DNA of 64,000 bases from Eutreptiella sp. 'Long Island Sound 2002'. Its lineage: Eukaryota > Euglenozoa > Euglenophyceae > Eutreptiales > Eutreptiaceae. The stretch's first letter is position 1, and each line of letters begins with the position of its first letter. The notes beneath the pieces are model-generated. The model was not told the DNA's origin and ran no database searches. It saw nothing but the letters and a program-made list of their open reading frames with translations. Made by a program: the position numbers and the translations under genes. Where the stretch lies: the NCBI GenBank assembly GCA_964036045.1, contig OZ038387.1:57382427-57446426 (forward strand). Direction: 5' to 3'. Shown piece after piece: positions 54,601-56,372 of this stretch.

Positions 54601-56372
54601 GCCGTGCTGCAGGGGCATCGTTCGTGAAATCTTGGAAGAATCCGACTCCTGCCAAAAGTATTCGTTGGTGCCGTTGATGCTGCCGTCTGCGTTTGCGCAC
54701 ACCTTTTCCCAACCCACTGACTGGGGTGCAGGGCTGACAACAAGACTGTGAACCACCACAGCAGCGTCGTAGTGATGCGGCGGCTGCCCTGTTCCATTGG
54801 GCCACCTTGCAGGCCTTCAAAGTGAAGGAAACACCGGTGCGCTGGAGGAGAAGGGGCATCTGACTGACACACAGTGAGGGCCTGCAACAGAGCCCTGAAA
54901 CGGAGGGGGACTGTTGCTTGCAGTTGCGTGGCTGCGGCCGCGGATATGGCTGTGGCTGGGAAAGTGCGTAAATCCTAGACCGGTTGCCGCCTAACCTTTG
55001 ACACCTTTGACAATCTGAAAGCCATCAGGGGACCAAGACGCTGTGTTCGACCAGCCCTGCAGTAGACGGTCGGGATGTTCTGGGCCCCAACAACGATCGG
55101 GCTATTCTGAGCGCAGTATTCCTCCAGGAGGATGTGCAAACGCTTGGGCTGGTTCACCTCAAACAAGGCTATCTGCATGTATTATGTTGCAGGCCCCACC
55201 GGCCCACAAACTCCCGCCGCCGATGCTGTCCCCACTTCCACACCGCTTGCCGGATGGACCAATACATCAACGTCGGCTGCGAGCCCCCATATCAAAGGTG
55301 CGGCCCGTCCCCTGCGATGCCTGTTCTCAAGCAACGCCTGCCCCATCTTGTGTCCAACAGTCTAGAGCCGAAATACATGCGGTTGACCCTGCTAACCCCC
55401 ATGAGGGCTACACCCCTGCGCTGCCTGCGGTGCGCATTAGGAATAATCCTGACAGCAAACAAGATAGGCAATTCATTGTGATTGGATTCACTACTTTTTC
55501 ACACTCCACCCCTTTGCATTGTGCAATACGTCCCTTGGGGACTCTTTTTTCTTTTTTGAGCCCCCCCCCCCCCCCGCTGATCCATGTGTGTTGGGGCTTG
55601 GGGTTGGGGTGATGGGGAATGGCGGGCTATGTAACCGGTCCCCCCACGGTCTATGGGTACCAAGTTTGCTTCCTCTACATTTTGGTGCATTTGAAGGGGT
55701 TAGTAAAATAGTTTAGCCCATATGGTTATGCCTCCAGAAGGCAGGGGTTATGTTGCTACCTGAGAATGTAGGGGTTCCCCTTTGCTTCTCTGTCATCAAA
55801 CGTCCATGCTTTGAGTGCCAGATTCGCAAGACGAGGCGCAATACAAATGTCGTTGGTTGCTCAGTGAAGATCCTGCATTCGCAGCCCTTCCCCGGCTCAA
55901 GTGCGGTGCTTGTGCTGTTCACTCAGTGGGTTTTTTACAGGCAGGTACTCCAAATGGTCATGGAGTGGTGCTTTTTCCTTCTTGTTGCAAGTTTCACTGT
56001 TTCTGCAGTTTAAGAGGATTATTCCTGCCGTGCGGCACCTACGTCACGCCCTGCGGCTCACCTGCGGCGCGCAGGTGTAGCCCTCCATACACCAGCCAGT
56101 CCCCAGGGGCCGGGCTTTCAGCCCCCTCGCATCTCAGGCTGATATACCCCCCTTTAAATTGGAGACACACACACACACACGGAGAGACAACACCATTCAA
56201 CATCAACTCCTCTCTCACAGTGTGGAATGAGGTGTGGTGGCACCAGGTGCTTTCAGACACCCAGTATGAACGGGTGCTGAACAAGGACAGCATAGAGCAG
56301 CACTGCTGGGCGCAACGTGGCAGGCCTCACTTGGTGGCTGGTCAAGTGTTTTCATTGACCCAGCTCAACTGA
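1104..56372 (+). CDS. CMTR1: CMTR1-type cap-1 mRNA (nucleoside-2'-O)-methyltransferase, 19-exon gene, 5' partial
   Basis: The spliced product matches the RrmJ/FtsJ-fold enzymes that methylate the 2'-OH of the first transcribed nucleotide of capped nuclear mRNA, using SAM. Joined exons read in order: NPYERLG, then FAVKMANLD (catalytic Lys), VADVCAGPGGFSEYILWR (SAM-binding loop), ARAFGITL, GDITNLDNLDAF, VLGDG (catalytic Asp), SFLCKLYDCFTPFTVGL (catalytic Lys), TSRPSNSERY (catalytic Glu) and CLDLWRVP. Each has a clear counterpart in human CMTR1 in the same order. Exon lengths sum to 2,004 nt, exactly 668 codons, with every phase compatible. The N-terminal part, including any G-patch, must lie left of the window. 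The region after exon 13 is low-complexity, and I do not recognise the guanylyltransferase-like and WW domains of animal CMTR1. Exons 1-12 are strongly supported, exon 13 well supported, exons 14-19 tentative. Coding sequence is under 4 percent of the span. Confidence 0.88.
1177..1688 (+). other. Intron 1
   Basis: 512-bp GT-AG intron; donor gtgtgt, acceptor gctacag after a C/T-rich tract from about 1630. Nothing else seen. Confidence 0.8.
1689..1783 (+). CDS. CMTR1: CMTR1-like exon 2, catalytic Lys
   Basis: Begins after tgctacag and completes the Gly codon, giving GKSCFNNKFAVKMANLDSLF. K-M-A-N carries the first catalytic Lys of the K-D-K-E set (human NRAAMKMANMD). It ends on a codon boundary (PGE) at donor gtgtgt. 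Confidence 0.88.
1784..3066 (+). other. Intron 2
   Basis: 1.3-kb intron with a short (GT)n tract at about 1861-1879. No gene or mobile element recognised. Confidence 0.75.
3067..3146 (+). CDS. CMTR1: CMTR1-like exon 3, SAM-binding motif I
   Basis: Encodes EALRVADVCAGPGG followed by FSEYILWRANEN, nearly identical to the SAM-binding loop of CMTR1 (FADVCAGPGGFSEYVLWR). The acceptor is ttgctcag and the donor gtgtga. The last two bases (aa) form Lys with the first base of exon 4. The next intron is 10.4 kb and full of retrotransposons. Confidence 0.93.
3363..4036 (+). repeat. (CACAA)n pentanucleotide array with variants
   Basis: Degenerate CACAA repeats with CGCAA, CAAAA, CACGA and CGGCA variants at the left, becoming nearly pure from about 3815 to 4036. 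It opens the repeat section of intron 3. Apparent Thr/Gln/His/Asn or Cys/Val/Leu reading frames here are artefacts of the repeat. Confidence 0.95.
4037..4373 (-). repeat. 47-bp satellite, about 7 copies
   Basis: Units containing gcaggagttgcactgccc and cccccaggcagtgaggcag; this is the reverse complement of the 47-bp units at 39.6-46.0 kb. It sits between two CACAA arrays. Confidence 0.9.
4374..4806 (+). repeat. (CACAA)n array, second block
   Basis: Repeats the same irregular variant order as the first block (accacgaca, acatgacacaacacgacacg, acggcacaacacggc, cagcacatcacaaccc) about 800 bp downstream, so the two blocks are duplicates. The LINE endonuclease piece starts directly at its end. Confidence 0.93.
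4807..5825 (+). pseudogene. LINE copy 1, endonuclease (EEP) piece, decayed
   Basis: This is an apurinic-type endonuclease (EEP fold) of a non-LTR retrotransposon, which nicks target DNA. Visible motifs in order: LNVRG, LILAEAQ, VTDTNSAARP, TARSRIDVITC and LLSDHHVPLFF, the usual Asn, Glu, D-x-N, S-R-I-D and S-D-H signature. It begins at TPEDVHAVG next to the CACAA array, so the 5' end is missing relative to the minus-strand copy near 30 kb. In-frame stops occur at about 5211 (tag after WWAGI), 5640 and 5696. The linker after the endonuclease (LQRAIYEWAHATGRVW) runs to about 5825, where the element switches strand. Confidence 0.85.
5826..7130 (-). pseudogene. LINE copy 1, inverted reverse transcriptase piece
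   Basis: Read on the minus strand this is the linker and reverse transcriptase of the same family: LRRTPEQWRELQRRSRAPP, then GRVTLLLKNPDQP, ITISSHISKLEP, VLITDLAKFWDVI, TIQGVHAGATAALPFLRFM and LMWVDDRIVLLE. WVDD replaces the usual Y/F-A-D-D box and its two Asp codons lie near 5937-5942. A frameshift at about 6440 separates QEANLG from ITISSH, and another follows WVDD. The piece lies opposite to the endonuclease on its left and the RNase H part on its right, so the middle of the element is inverted. End points are approximate. Confidence 0.78.
7131..9993 (+). pseudogene. LINE copy 1, thumb, RNase H and zinc-knuckle part, decayed
   Basis: The plus strand continues the polyprotein. RYMGTYIYLQGTPTAPRNLL and VMVKLPSKLFPLASVYRP resemble the thumb region. 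An unassigned stretch (VIGGRVAKTTRVETVYHGG...ELRVCCQPP) comes next. An RNase H domain follows: AAVDAGTTQAGMAMAG near 8908, GEAMILLSYVRRLAQ near 9025, LVPDSEAAVGALRTYQ near 9090 and VRVDAATK near 9260, giving D-E-D-D. The end is a CCHC-like knuckle, TCLLCGAQPETAPHLWAC near 9575-9630, and a helical tail ending REGVQRELLG before tga at 9991. A stop at 8542 and frameshifts near 8850 and 9525 break it. Stop and shift positions were read by eye. Confidence 0.85.
9994..10158 (+). mobile_element. LINE copy 1 3' untranslated end
   Basis: Ends with the family's fixed 3' sequence: acatcccggccattgccttc, then tggtaacagcgcctttgg, then cacaa repeats. The same terminus recurs at 12.56, 21.7, 21.8, 29.3, 37.2 and 39.26 kb. 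Confidence 0.88.
10159..10553 (+). repeat. (CACAA)n tail of LINE copy 1
   Basis: Begins at the LINE 3' terminus, first variable (cacgaca, acggcac, gcaaggcaaggcaa) and then pure CACAA from about 10395. LINE copy 2 starts immediately at its right end. Confidence 0.93.
10554..12391 (+). pseudogene. LINE copy 2, 5'-truncated and internally deleted
   Basis: Starts at MLQRVVDEVSLPM, a point about two-thirds through the LINE polyprotein (near 7780 in copy 1). It contains VPAYPVEAVIGGRVAKTTKT and LRVCCQPPVTLPSDT. At about 11420 it jumps from PWPWIAI to GLGHQCGHYD, deleting the RNase H core. RRTWIPT-like sequence, the zinc knuckle TTCLLCGT (then tag) and the helical tail follow. Stops at 11634 and 11858. 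The tail region EFIHVIEESIRVWYAHA is present twice (about 12071-12236 and 12237-12384), a 166-bp tandem duplication. Final stop 12389-12391. Confidence 0.85.
12392..12563 (+). mobile_element. LINE copy 2 3' untranslated end
   Basis: Same 3' sequence as copy 1: tgggtagacatcccggccat, then tgctttctggtaacagcgcc, ttcgg and the cacaa tail. Confidence 0.87.
12564..12878 (+). repeat. (CACAA)n tail of LINE copy 2
   Basis: Degenerate tail with CAGCA, CACGA, CAAAA and GCAAGG variants. Unique intron sequence resumes at about 12879. Confidence 0.9.
12879..13506 (+). other. Right end of intron 3
   Basis: Unique sequence with a C-homopolymer at about 13231-13246 and a C/T-rich stretch. No gene recognised before exon 4. 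Confidence 0.6.
13507..13565 (+). CDS. CMTR1: CMTR1-like exon 4
   Basis: A 59-nt exon after tcttcgcag encodes KKAQKYECYQQARAFGITLL, matching the human segment ending AKGFGMTLKG. The donor is gtatgt. Phase fits exons 3 and 5. It lies 10.4 kb from exon 3 across the LINE-filled intron. Confidence 0.85.
13566..14951 (+). other. Intron 4
   Basis: 1.4-kb intron with a G-homopolymer near 13803-13814, a C-homopolymer near 14133 and an AAAATTT-rich piece near 13825-13880. No gene seen. Confidence 0.7.
14952..15041 (+). CDS. CMTR1: CMTR1-like exon 5
   Basis: Acceptor cttttgcag. Encodes DNHALNFTPDRVAREGQPFF then PHRGTKDGN. This corresponds to the less conserved human stretch [23 protein letters not shown] just before GDIT. 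The donor is gtatgc and the last base is the G of the Gly codon completed by exon 6. Confidence 0.78.
15042..15603 (+). other. Intron 5
   Basis: 562-bp intron. The middle (about 15165-15400) is full of short CCGCTGTC/CCGCC-type motifs. Acceptor ctccggcag. No gene. Confidence 0.7.
15604..15713 (+). CDS. CMTR1: CMTR1-like exon 6, catalytic Asp
   Basis: Encodes GDITNLDNLDAFVDYVLRDG and then HVPLVLGDG. It matches human GDITRPENISAF...HFLMADGG; the Asp of LGDG is the second catalytic residue. Acceptor ctccggcag, donor gtatga, ends in phase 0. Confidence 0.88.
15714..19049 (+). other. Intron 6 with a cluster of GCGGAATTTTCCCC motifs
   Basis: 3.3-kb intron. Between 15770 and 16310 the motif gcggaattttcccc or close variants occurs about six times, two within inverted settings, with G and C homopolymers beside it. 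Around 16730-17045 the phrase acacagccaaaa recurs. Near 18640-18735 lies one copy of the dispersed AAATT/gatcag repeat also seen at 50 and 59 kb. No gene. Confidence 0.6.
19050..19146 (+). CDS. CMTR1: CMTR1-like exon 7
   Basis: Encodes ATIFEGDENNQEYIVSHM then LLGQFLTALSLLRA, matching human [20 protein letters not shown] and QFLMALSIVRTGG. Acceptor tctcttcag, donor gtgtgc. Intron 6 before it is 3.3 kb. Confidence 0.9.
19147..19522 (+). other. Intron 7
   Basis: 376-bp intron; GCC/CGC-rich near 19150-19280. Nothing else seen. Confidence 0.75.
19523..19595 (+). CDS. CMTR1: CMTR1-like exon 8, second catalytic Lys
   Basis: Encodes GGSFLCKLYDCFTPFTVGLL then YFTY (human [20 protein letters not shown]). 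The Lys of LCK is the third member of the catalytic set. Acceptor tgtgtgcag, donor gtgtgg. Confidence 0.92.
19596..21431 (+). other. Intron 8
   Basis: 1.8-kb intron with short CTGCGGCGC motifs (about 20043-20060, 20265-20280) and C/G homopolymers. No gene or known element recognised. Confidence 0.65.
21432..21491 (+). CDS. CMTR1: CMTR1-like exon 9, catalytic Glu
   Basis: Encodes HFDRMSITKPLTSRPSNSER (human CLFKPITSRPANSERY). The Glu of NSERY completes the catalytic set. Acceptor tgccctcag, donor gtatga. The Arg codons at both ends are split across splice sites. Confidence 0.92.
21688..21806 (+). mobile_element. Two tandem LINE 3'-end stubs
   Basis: The LINE terminus (gccattgccttttggtaaca then gcgccttcgg) occurs at 21688-21720 followed by an ACCAC-type tail. 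It occurs again at 21765-21806 (catcccggccattgcccttt then ggtaacagcgcctttgg). Both are extreme 5' truncations of 33-42 bp, head to tail. Confidence 0.82.
21807..22020 (+). repeat. Pentanucleotide tail, CACAA then (CACAC)n
   Basis: Irregular CACAA-type sequence followed from about 21880 by a pure caccacac-type 5-bp array to 22020. The LINE 5' region begins directly after it. Confidence 0.92.
22021..22740 (+). mobile_element. LINE 5' region (non-coding block upstream of the 94-bp monomers)
   Basis: About 22270-22740 is the near reverse complement of about 36000-36470, which lies upstream of the minus-strand LINE ORF1. Shared landmarks are ggactcacgttgagtccc, gttcgggagttaagccccgg, actttaagtgctggcagcca and ggagggg...atgtctgcgggg. 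The first 240 bp (22021-22260) have no partner there. No coding region seen. Confidence 0.7.
22741..24402 (+). repeat. 94-bp tandem repeat, about 17-18 copies
   Basis: Unit landmarks: ggactccccgtcccccc, aggccggtgtgcccggttct, cctccccatgggccatgaag and gataccccgaccacc. It is the reverse complement of the units at 34.6-36.0 kb and 40.7-47.5 kb. Because 94 is not a multiple of three, all frames look open; none is a gene. The array is cut off by the pentanucleotide palindrome. Confidence 0.93.
24403..25258. repeat. Pentanucleotide palindrome: (GTATT)(GTGTT)(GTGCT) arm against (CACAC)(CACAA)(ATACA) arm
   Basis: Left arm: GTATT to about 24517, GTGTT to 24630, GTGCT to 24680, then mixed blocks to 24828. 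At 24829-24838 the strand bias flips, followed by CACAC to about 24908, CACAA to about 25036 and ATACA to 25258. Irregular tracts near 24485-24518 (atagttttgtattgtatggt) and near 25030-25072 are exact reverse complements, so this is a real inverted repeat. Confidence 0.92.
25415..25547 (+). CDS. CMTR1: CMTR1-like exon 10
   Basis: Begins after tcgccctag and continues SERY as YVLFRGFKTTNPAAAIAYLR, then SVSEEMTELGGKRDRLVAQRE up to LLK. The start matches human [21 protein letters not shown]. The rest is helical and charged as in CMTR1. Donor gtatgc, phase 0. Confidence 0.87.
25548..26162 (+). other. Intron 10
   Basis: 615-bp intron, rich in GCC/GCT/GGC triplets at 25610-25760. No separate gene. 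Confidence 0.7.
26163..26279 (+). CDS. CMTR1: CMTR1-like exon 11
   Basis: Encodes GGLQESLAQVDKAIQDLPSV then IVPMELVQRGAFRSYIQ, matching human VVPLEVIKGDHEFTDYMI. Acceptor gtcttcag, donor gtctgc; 117 nt, phase 0 at both ends. Confidence 0.82.
26280..28240 (+). other. Intron 11
   Basis: 2.0-kb intron holding the fold-back element listed separately. Its right part (27330-28240) has a stretch with gtcaaccgccaggagttggc near 27440 that resembles intron 10 near 25995. No gene recognised. Confidence 0.65.
26362..27099. mobile_element. Fold-back (inverted repeat) element of about 740 bp
   Basis: Arm 26362-26532 and arm 26928-27099 are reverse complements at roughly 80 percent by eye. Shared blocks are cgtcacgtgatt, ttattctagcaa, ggctactctatc, cgcgcccctccc and tttggacttttggaccag. 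The centre (about 400 bp) shows no coding. One arm carries gttcgaatcc on the minus strand, resembling a tRNA B box, so a pair of opposed SINE copies is an alternative. Confidence 0.75.
28241..28359 (+). CDS. CMTR1: CMTR1-like exon 12
   Basis: Encodes AINTDLACKQLSHLRKISDH...DQDQEIRKR. It corresponds to the human helical segment HCSLQIKALAKIHAF ending AEIRKE. Acceptor ctcctgcag, donor gtacgt. The last two bases complete Arg with exon 13, 20.6 kb away. Confidence 0.8.
28360..29244 (+). other. Left end of intron 12
   Basis: Before the LINE series. On the minus strand 28523-28858 is open and composition looks coding-like (GSQAITLVASAHPLPTFTHR, VGVPKPIMVWPTTSLFGP), possibly a decayed transposon gene; no family recognised. 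A 29-bp phrase (gtggcattgccacttgaagt) is repeated at about 29153 and 29190. Confidence 0.4.
29313..29775 (-). mobile_element. LINE copy C thumb fragment and 3' end after internal deletion
   Basis: Minus-strand reading VREWVRQGAWAKQEFRDSQA and TPGQYTHHPKCPHLIATLQR matches 7620-7790 of copy 1. It then jumps near 29475 straight to the 3' untranslated sequence, losing RNase H and the knuckle. So at least two deletions shaped the copy. Confidence 0.78.
29775..30774 (-). CDS. LINE endonuclease (EEP) ORF, intact but cut off from its reverse transcriptase
   Basis: The open frame runs from 30774 and stays open to 29545. True family similarity ends near residue 330. Motifs by residue: LNVRG 62-66, LILAEAQ 88-94 (Glu), VVADTN 197-202, RSRID 251-255 and SDHHVPL 279-285, the complete endonuclease/exonuclease/phosphatase catalytic signature. 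It is closely similar to the plus-strand piece at 4.8-5.8 kb but without its stop codons. After FHNSILRRWW the sequence jumps, out of frame, into the thumb-region sequence, so reverse transcriptase and RNase H are missing and this copy cannot mobilise alone. The N-terminal 45 residues overlap the preceding ORF in another frame. Confidence 0.8.
30632..31939 (-). CDS. LINE second ORF, unknown function
   Basis: 435 residues, open throughout, between ORF1 and the endonuclease and in a different frame from both. The N-terminus is acidic and Pro-rich (LSPLEPLPPAVELDDDPAPP). A central part looks globular (CKALDVADFLDSERLSAVGR, GITVYYVIEGRVQLRLP, RPGWWLQAMAYAYAW). A later block has RDADWKGWSASWVSYARAL, and the end is charged (EPDPEPEHPTPSQSQN). 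I recognise no family. It overlaps the endonuclease frame by about 140 nt, so the endonuclease may be made by frameshifting or reinitiation, or this ORF may be the N-terminal part of the polyprotein. Confidence 0.6.
   Translation of the reverse strand: MRPRPLSKLLLRTRRMTLRPPPIDVDASQGTATQLAGLLDDEAGALSPLEPLPPAVELDDDPAPPAAGRADSPPGELGPHESRLAALIADTALEEANPCKALDVADFLDSERLSAVGRRMRAAGQDTTPVPGPHSPEGDGLPPLLAQYAKRTRELLQLVGYTLGVPSFSLSSWEGDAIPAPHPPGLGITVYYVIEGRVQLRLPTPEGGSRPGWWLQAMAYAYAWSAPPPPRAAPPDTRALVLICQSPVHVPRGAPATAPPPPVQICVKRGDRYTPVDTASMDLGDHRATLTPPGGNPLAIATPMVARATYDRARGGLVIVPSALGAQQLRDADWKGWSASWVSYARALQPAKPVGFKVLGARAPALRDWVLPRLTGERPAGTPSLTTVFGLIGRDLRAAQEAAGGSATHADPQGGPTSSEPDPEPEHPTPSQSQN
32040..34232 (-). 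CDS. LINE ORF1: SR-like protein with RS-rich region and RRM
   Basis: 730 residues from ATG to stop, uninterrupted. Residues 1-100 are Pro/Tyr-rich. About 171-285 is Arg/Ser/Asp-rich with SRSPRR, RSPERYYQRRSEERP and RRRYRSPSPD, like the RS domain of SR splicing factors. About 400-486 reads as an RNA recognition motif: VLHIRRLP (RNP2-like), then GWSRRHLADRFMWLDGAEG, then ENHGYLTF (RNP1-like). The C-terminal third is Ala/Pro/Gly-rich and ends DWCTVCRF. LINE ORF1 proteins bind element RNA, and RRMs are known in ORF1 of several LINE clades; the long RS domain is unusual. The function is inferred from domain and position upstream of the endonuclease. The frame is intact, so this copy may be recent. 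Confidence 0.75.
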   Translation of the reverse strand: MFPSTPATPYMQRPPIPGGPPAPHPAGSPAFAAPPLPHYTHTPYAPHQPLVEVHSQPAYPAYYLREPRYGLPPPPPPPSPLPTVPPPDHRDLELAYLRGHVAGLDRRTEGPPPPKEAAQRAPPAPQGPAPDAVGEATPALLLAPARETEPRQDRRPPAPTEPPRRPQGATYRRSRSPRRDLRDDRRDHGRTSPGRGGRTAHRRPYRSPERYYQRRSEERPSGHRAPAARGRDHTPNRRDNRSRRDPPGSAPGPGRERRDPDDRRRYRSPSPDTARRLRYDAPDAGRRPQWEPRTAPDAQPPHVPRDKPPRKRQRHNKEGRQPAAQSPAGTPHRLPVHALAGTQTTPGLLAPCAQQARLPQDGAPRTPQKHRTGVTQTTPGLRGPGYASPSGAMKAPQQPRAADPPTVLHIRRLPTGWSRRHLADRFMWLDGAEGVAEAFYGGENHGYLTFRAHTQALAACAVVSAALGTVAPPPGRLPAAVHCVNRSVIRDLTVHTQRDAPGEERHDTPSAGAAPPRMDRPSLTEDDVRRLIADAVGGTQQVVHPRPQEPARAPTADTVGGAGRPLPRGPPPAQQAPISRERDPALPGGGAAPERSPEVTAARVSPPARPRAAAKGRTSQLSRRILAATGTPSDPGQPAAGHASAGPPRPGPSDVAAEGVSQDLLGADCREEGHQQALASAPEAPAAHPQAPAGNPMTAQAHDGAEASAPPTGGHPPEGPALDWCTVCRF
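34600..35990 (-). repeat. 94-bp monomers upstream of LINE ORF1, about 15 copies
   Basis: Plus-strand unit landmarks: gaaccgggcgcaccggcc, gacggggagtcctgcccagg, gggtgttcggagcctcctgc and ccaatggggggccatcttct. It lies between the 5' block and ORF1 of copy C. The position matches promoter-monomer arrays of some LINEs; that role is an inference. The 34233-34599 stretch between them holds diverged units and no gene. Confidence 0.9.
36000..37204 (-). mobile_element. 5' non-coding region of LINE copy C
   Basis: 36000-36470 is the reverse complement of 22270-22740. 36500-37204 is GC-rich, has no partner elsewhere in the window and shows no supported gene. It ends at the short tail of copy B. Confidence 0.6.
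37205..39162 (-). pseudogene. LINE copy B, 5'-truncated RNase H and zinc-knuckle part
   Basis: Minus strand. Starts at TTRVETVYNRGCAVKV, then ELRVCCQPTGTLPSDT. RNase H: TIAAVDAGTTPAGMAMAG, QEGEAMILLSYIRRLAQQ and WLAPDSGAAVGALRTYQ. The zinc knuckle follows with TTCLLCG near 37795-37815, then the helical tail ending EGVQRELLG at about 37388, then the 3' end with accagaaggcaatggccggt at 37236-37255. A stop at about 38034 and frameshifts (near 38250 and 37780) break it. Its 5' end abuts the (GGTGT)n tail of the next stub. Confidence 0.83.
39163..39255 (-). repeat. (GGTGT)n tail of LINE stub A
   Basis: Pure tggtg repeat, the minus-strand equivalent of CACAC tails, joining stub A to the truncated start of copy B. 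Confidence 0.92.
39256..39362 (-). mobile_element. LINE stub A, 3' end only
   Basis: Plus-strand text gccgaaggcgctgttaccaa, ggcaaaggccgggatgtcta, then cccacgggtacaggtaaac; about 105 bp of LINE 3' untranslated end in minus orientation. Confidence 0.82.
39560..40724 (+). repeat. 47-bp satellite block 1, about 25 copies
   Basis: Consensus landmarks: tgcaatgcactgcctcactg, cctgggggcagtgggcagtg, caactcc. Each unit holds an inverted repeat (gcactgcc-cactgcc against ggcagtgggcagtgc). The preceding 39363-39559 holds related GCACTG-rich sequence. Apparent Cys/Asn/Leu frames are repeat artefacts. Confidence 0.95.
40725..41378 (+). repeat. 94-bp satellite block 1, about 7 copies
   Basis: Same unit as the monomers upstream of LINE ORF1, same orientation; joins the 47-bp block within ctgcaataaccgggcgcacc. 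Confidence 0.94.
41379..42825 (+). repeat. 47-bp satellite block 2, about 31 copies
   Basis: Starts at catcttcttcagtgggtagt, where the 94-bp unit switches to the 47-bp unit. Some units have small insertions. Confidence 0.95.
42826..43610 (+). repeat. 94-bp satellite block 2, about 8 copies
   Basis: Opens with a hybrid spacer (gggtggttggagtgtagtgc, cgggcatgtggggacgtact) that recurs at 44391 and, diverged, at 46047. Confidence 0.94.
43611..44390 (+). repeat. 47-bp satellite block 3, about 16-17 copies
   Basis: Near-identical in unit order to part of block 2 (for example ctgcattactctgccccact at 42532 and 44097), offset 1,565 bp. Confidence 0.95.
44391..45175 (+). repeat. 94-bp satellite block 3, about 8 copies
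   Basis: Near-identical to block 2 at an offset of 1,565 bp, including the odd gcgccatcttcttcagagaa unit. Confidence 0.94.
45176..46050 (+). repeat. 47-bp satellite block 4, about 18-19 copies
   Basis: Same start and unit order as block 3 with two extra units. Confidence 0.95.
46051..47476 (+). repeat. 94-bp satellite block 4, about 15 copies
   Basis: Ends inside a unit at cctgccagg, where a duplicated piece of LINE copy B begins. Confidence 0.94.
47477..47812 (-). mobile_element. Second copy of the 5' end of LINE copy B
   Basis: Nearly identical to 38819-39162, including the same truncation point (acccgggtggttggtgtgg). It lacks the rest of copy B, so it is a product of duplication, not a separate insertion. 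Confidence 0.88.
47813..47955 (-). repeat. (GGTGT)n array
   Basis: Longer counterpart of the array at 39163-39255, with a GGTAT and several GGCGT variants. Confidence 0.92.
47956..48973 (+). other. Right end of intron 12 with (TC)n and two (GT)n microsatellites
   Basis: (TC)n at 47990-48018; (GT)n at 48308-48379 and 48617-48672; shorter (GT)n near 48803. Otherwise unique sequence to the acceptor ttgttgcag before exon 13. Confidence 0.85.
48974..49169 (+). CDS. CMTR1: CMTR1-like exon 13, C-L-x-L-W segment plus Gly/Lys-rich linker
   Basis: After ttgttgcag it reads CLDLWRVPPGKGGGKGKGKG, directly continuing EIRKR from exon 12 (human EIRKECLRLWGIPDQ). It then runs through about 45 residues of KG repeats broken by TFGKG, WNDGGKGFEGG and GRGKGTDG, ending NREHSQ. 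The donor is gtatgc, phase 0. The residue-level join across a 20.6-kb intron is the key evidence. The basic low-complexity tract could bind RNA, which is an inference. Confidence 0.78.
49170..50573 (+). other. Intron 13
   Basis: 1.4-kb intron with C homopolymers near 50035 and 50322. A dispersed AAATTTT-rich repeat lies at about 50150-50410 and is related to 58.9-59.2 kb. An open stretch at 49590-49850 is not convincingly coding. Confidence 0.6.
50574..50647 (+). CDS. Probable CMTR1-like exon 14
   Basis: After ttcactcacag the phase-0 frame reads IGDTPLGSETGPLSLESEMA then PVPLG, ending at a strong gtaagt donor. Low-complexity Ser/Pro/Glu-rich; supported by phase and splice sites only. Confidence 0.5.
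50648..53749 (+). other. Intron 14 (possibly hiding small exons)
   Basis: 3.1 kb with a (GA)n-like tract at 52905-52965. An Ala/Pro-rich open piece (CAPAPAPPAPAFASYSTSSQ) at about 51293-51384 is phase-compatible with exons 14 and 15 but its acceptor is poor. Confidence 0.45.
53750..53874 (+). CDS. Probable CMTR1-like exon 15
   Basis: Acceptor gtctccag, donor gtgagt. Encodes EVEFLKLDTIQGHPRTVAIH then VSVVSFNVYQCFNGNQKPQKG. Phase fits exon 14 directly (gg|c) and exon 16 (g|cc). I recognise no domain. Further small exons could lie in the 3.1-kb intron before it, for example an Ala/Pro-rich piece at about 51293-51384. Confidence 0.5.
54100..54207 (+). CDS. Probable CMTR1-like exon 16
   Basis: After cacgtgcag the open frame reads SDSVSSSAPTGLTLANLEKH then NEINAKRTHSQMTGG, a Ser-rich stretch followed by a charged helix. 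The donor is either gtgaag (end used here) or gtggtg three bases earlier; both keep the phase. Confidence 0.5.
54208..54519 (+). other. Intron 16
   Basis: 312 bp, C/T-rich before the tttccag acceptor. Nothing else seen. Confidence 0.55.
54520..54657 (+). CDS. Probable CMTR1-like exon 17
   Basis: Acceptor tttccag. Encodes RYMLSKDQHDALISQTSKQQ, LMEAARSRAAGASFVKSW and KNPTPAK. Predicted helical and basic; family not recognised. Donor gtattc, phases consistent with exons 16 and 18. Confidence 0.55.
54658..55192 (+). other. Intron 17
   Basis: 535 bp. An alternative open continuation near 54732-54857 exists but breaks the phase. No other feature. Confidence 0.45.
55193..55297 (+). CDS. Probable CMTR1-like exon 18
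   Basis: After atgttgcag reads SPTGPQTPAADAVPTSTPLA then GWTNTSTSAASPHIK, a Pro/Thr/Ser/Ala-rich linker. Donor gtgcgg. Phase carries one base into exon 19. Confidence 0.42.
55298..56220 (+). other. Intron 18 with one copy of a repeated peptide-coding fragment
   Basis: 923 bp with a C homopolymer near 55561-55575. At about 55815-55920 lies a sequence repeated at about 60078-60165 (see findings). A short (CA)n sits at 56166-56180. Confidence 0.5.
56221..56372 (+). CDS. Probable terminal exon 19 with stop codon
   Basis: After ctctctcacag the frame dictated by exon 18 reads VWNEVWWHQVLSDTQYERVL, NKDSIEQHCWAQRGRPHLVA and GQVFSLTQLN, then tga. Three Trp in the first seven residues suggest a folded segment; I do not recognise a family. 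An internal gtcaag could instead be a donor leading to exons further right. Confidence 0.45.
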
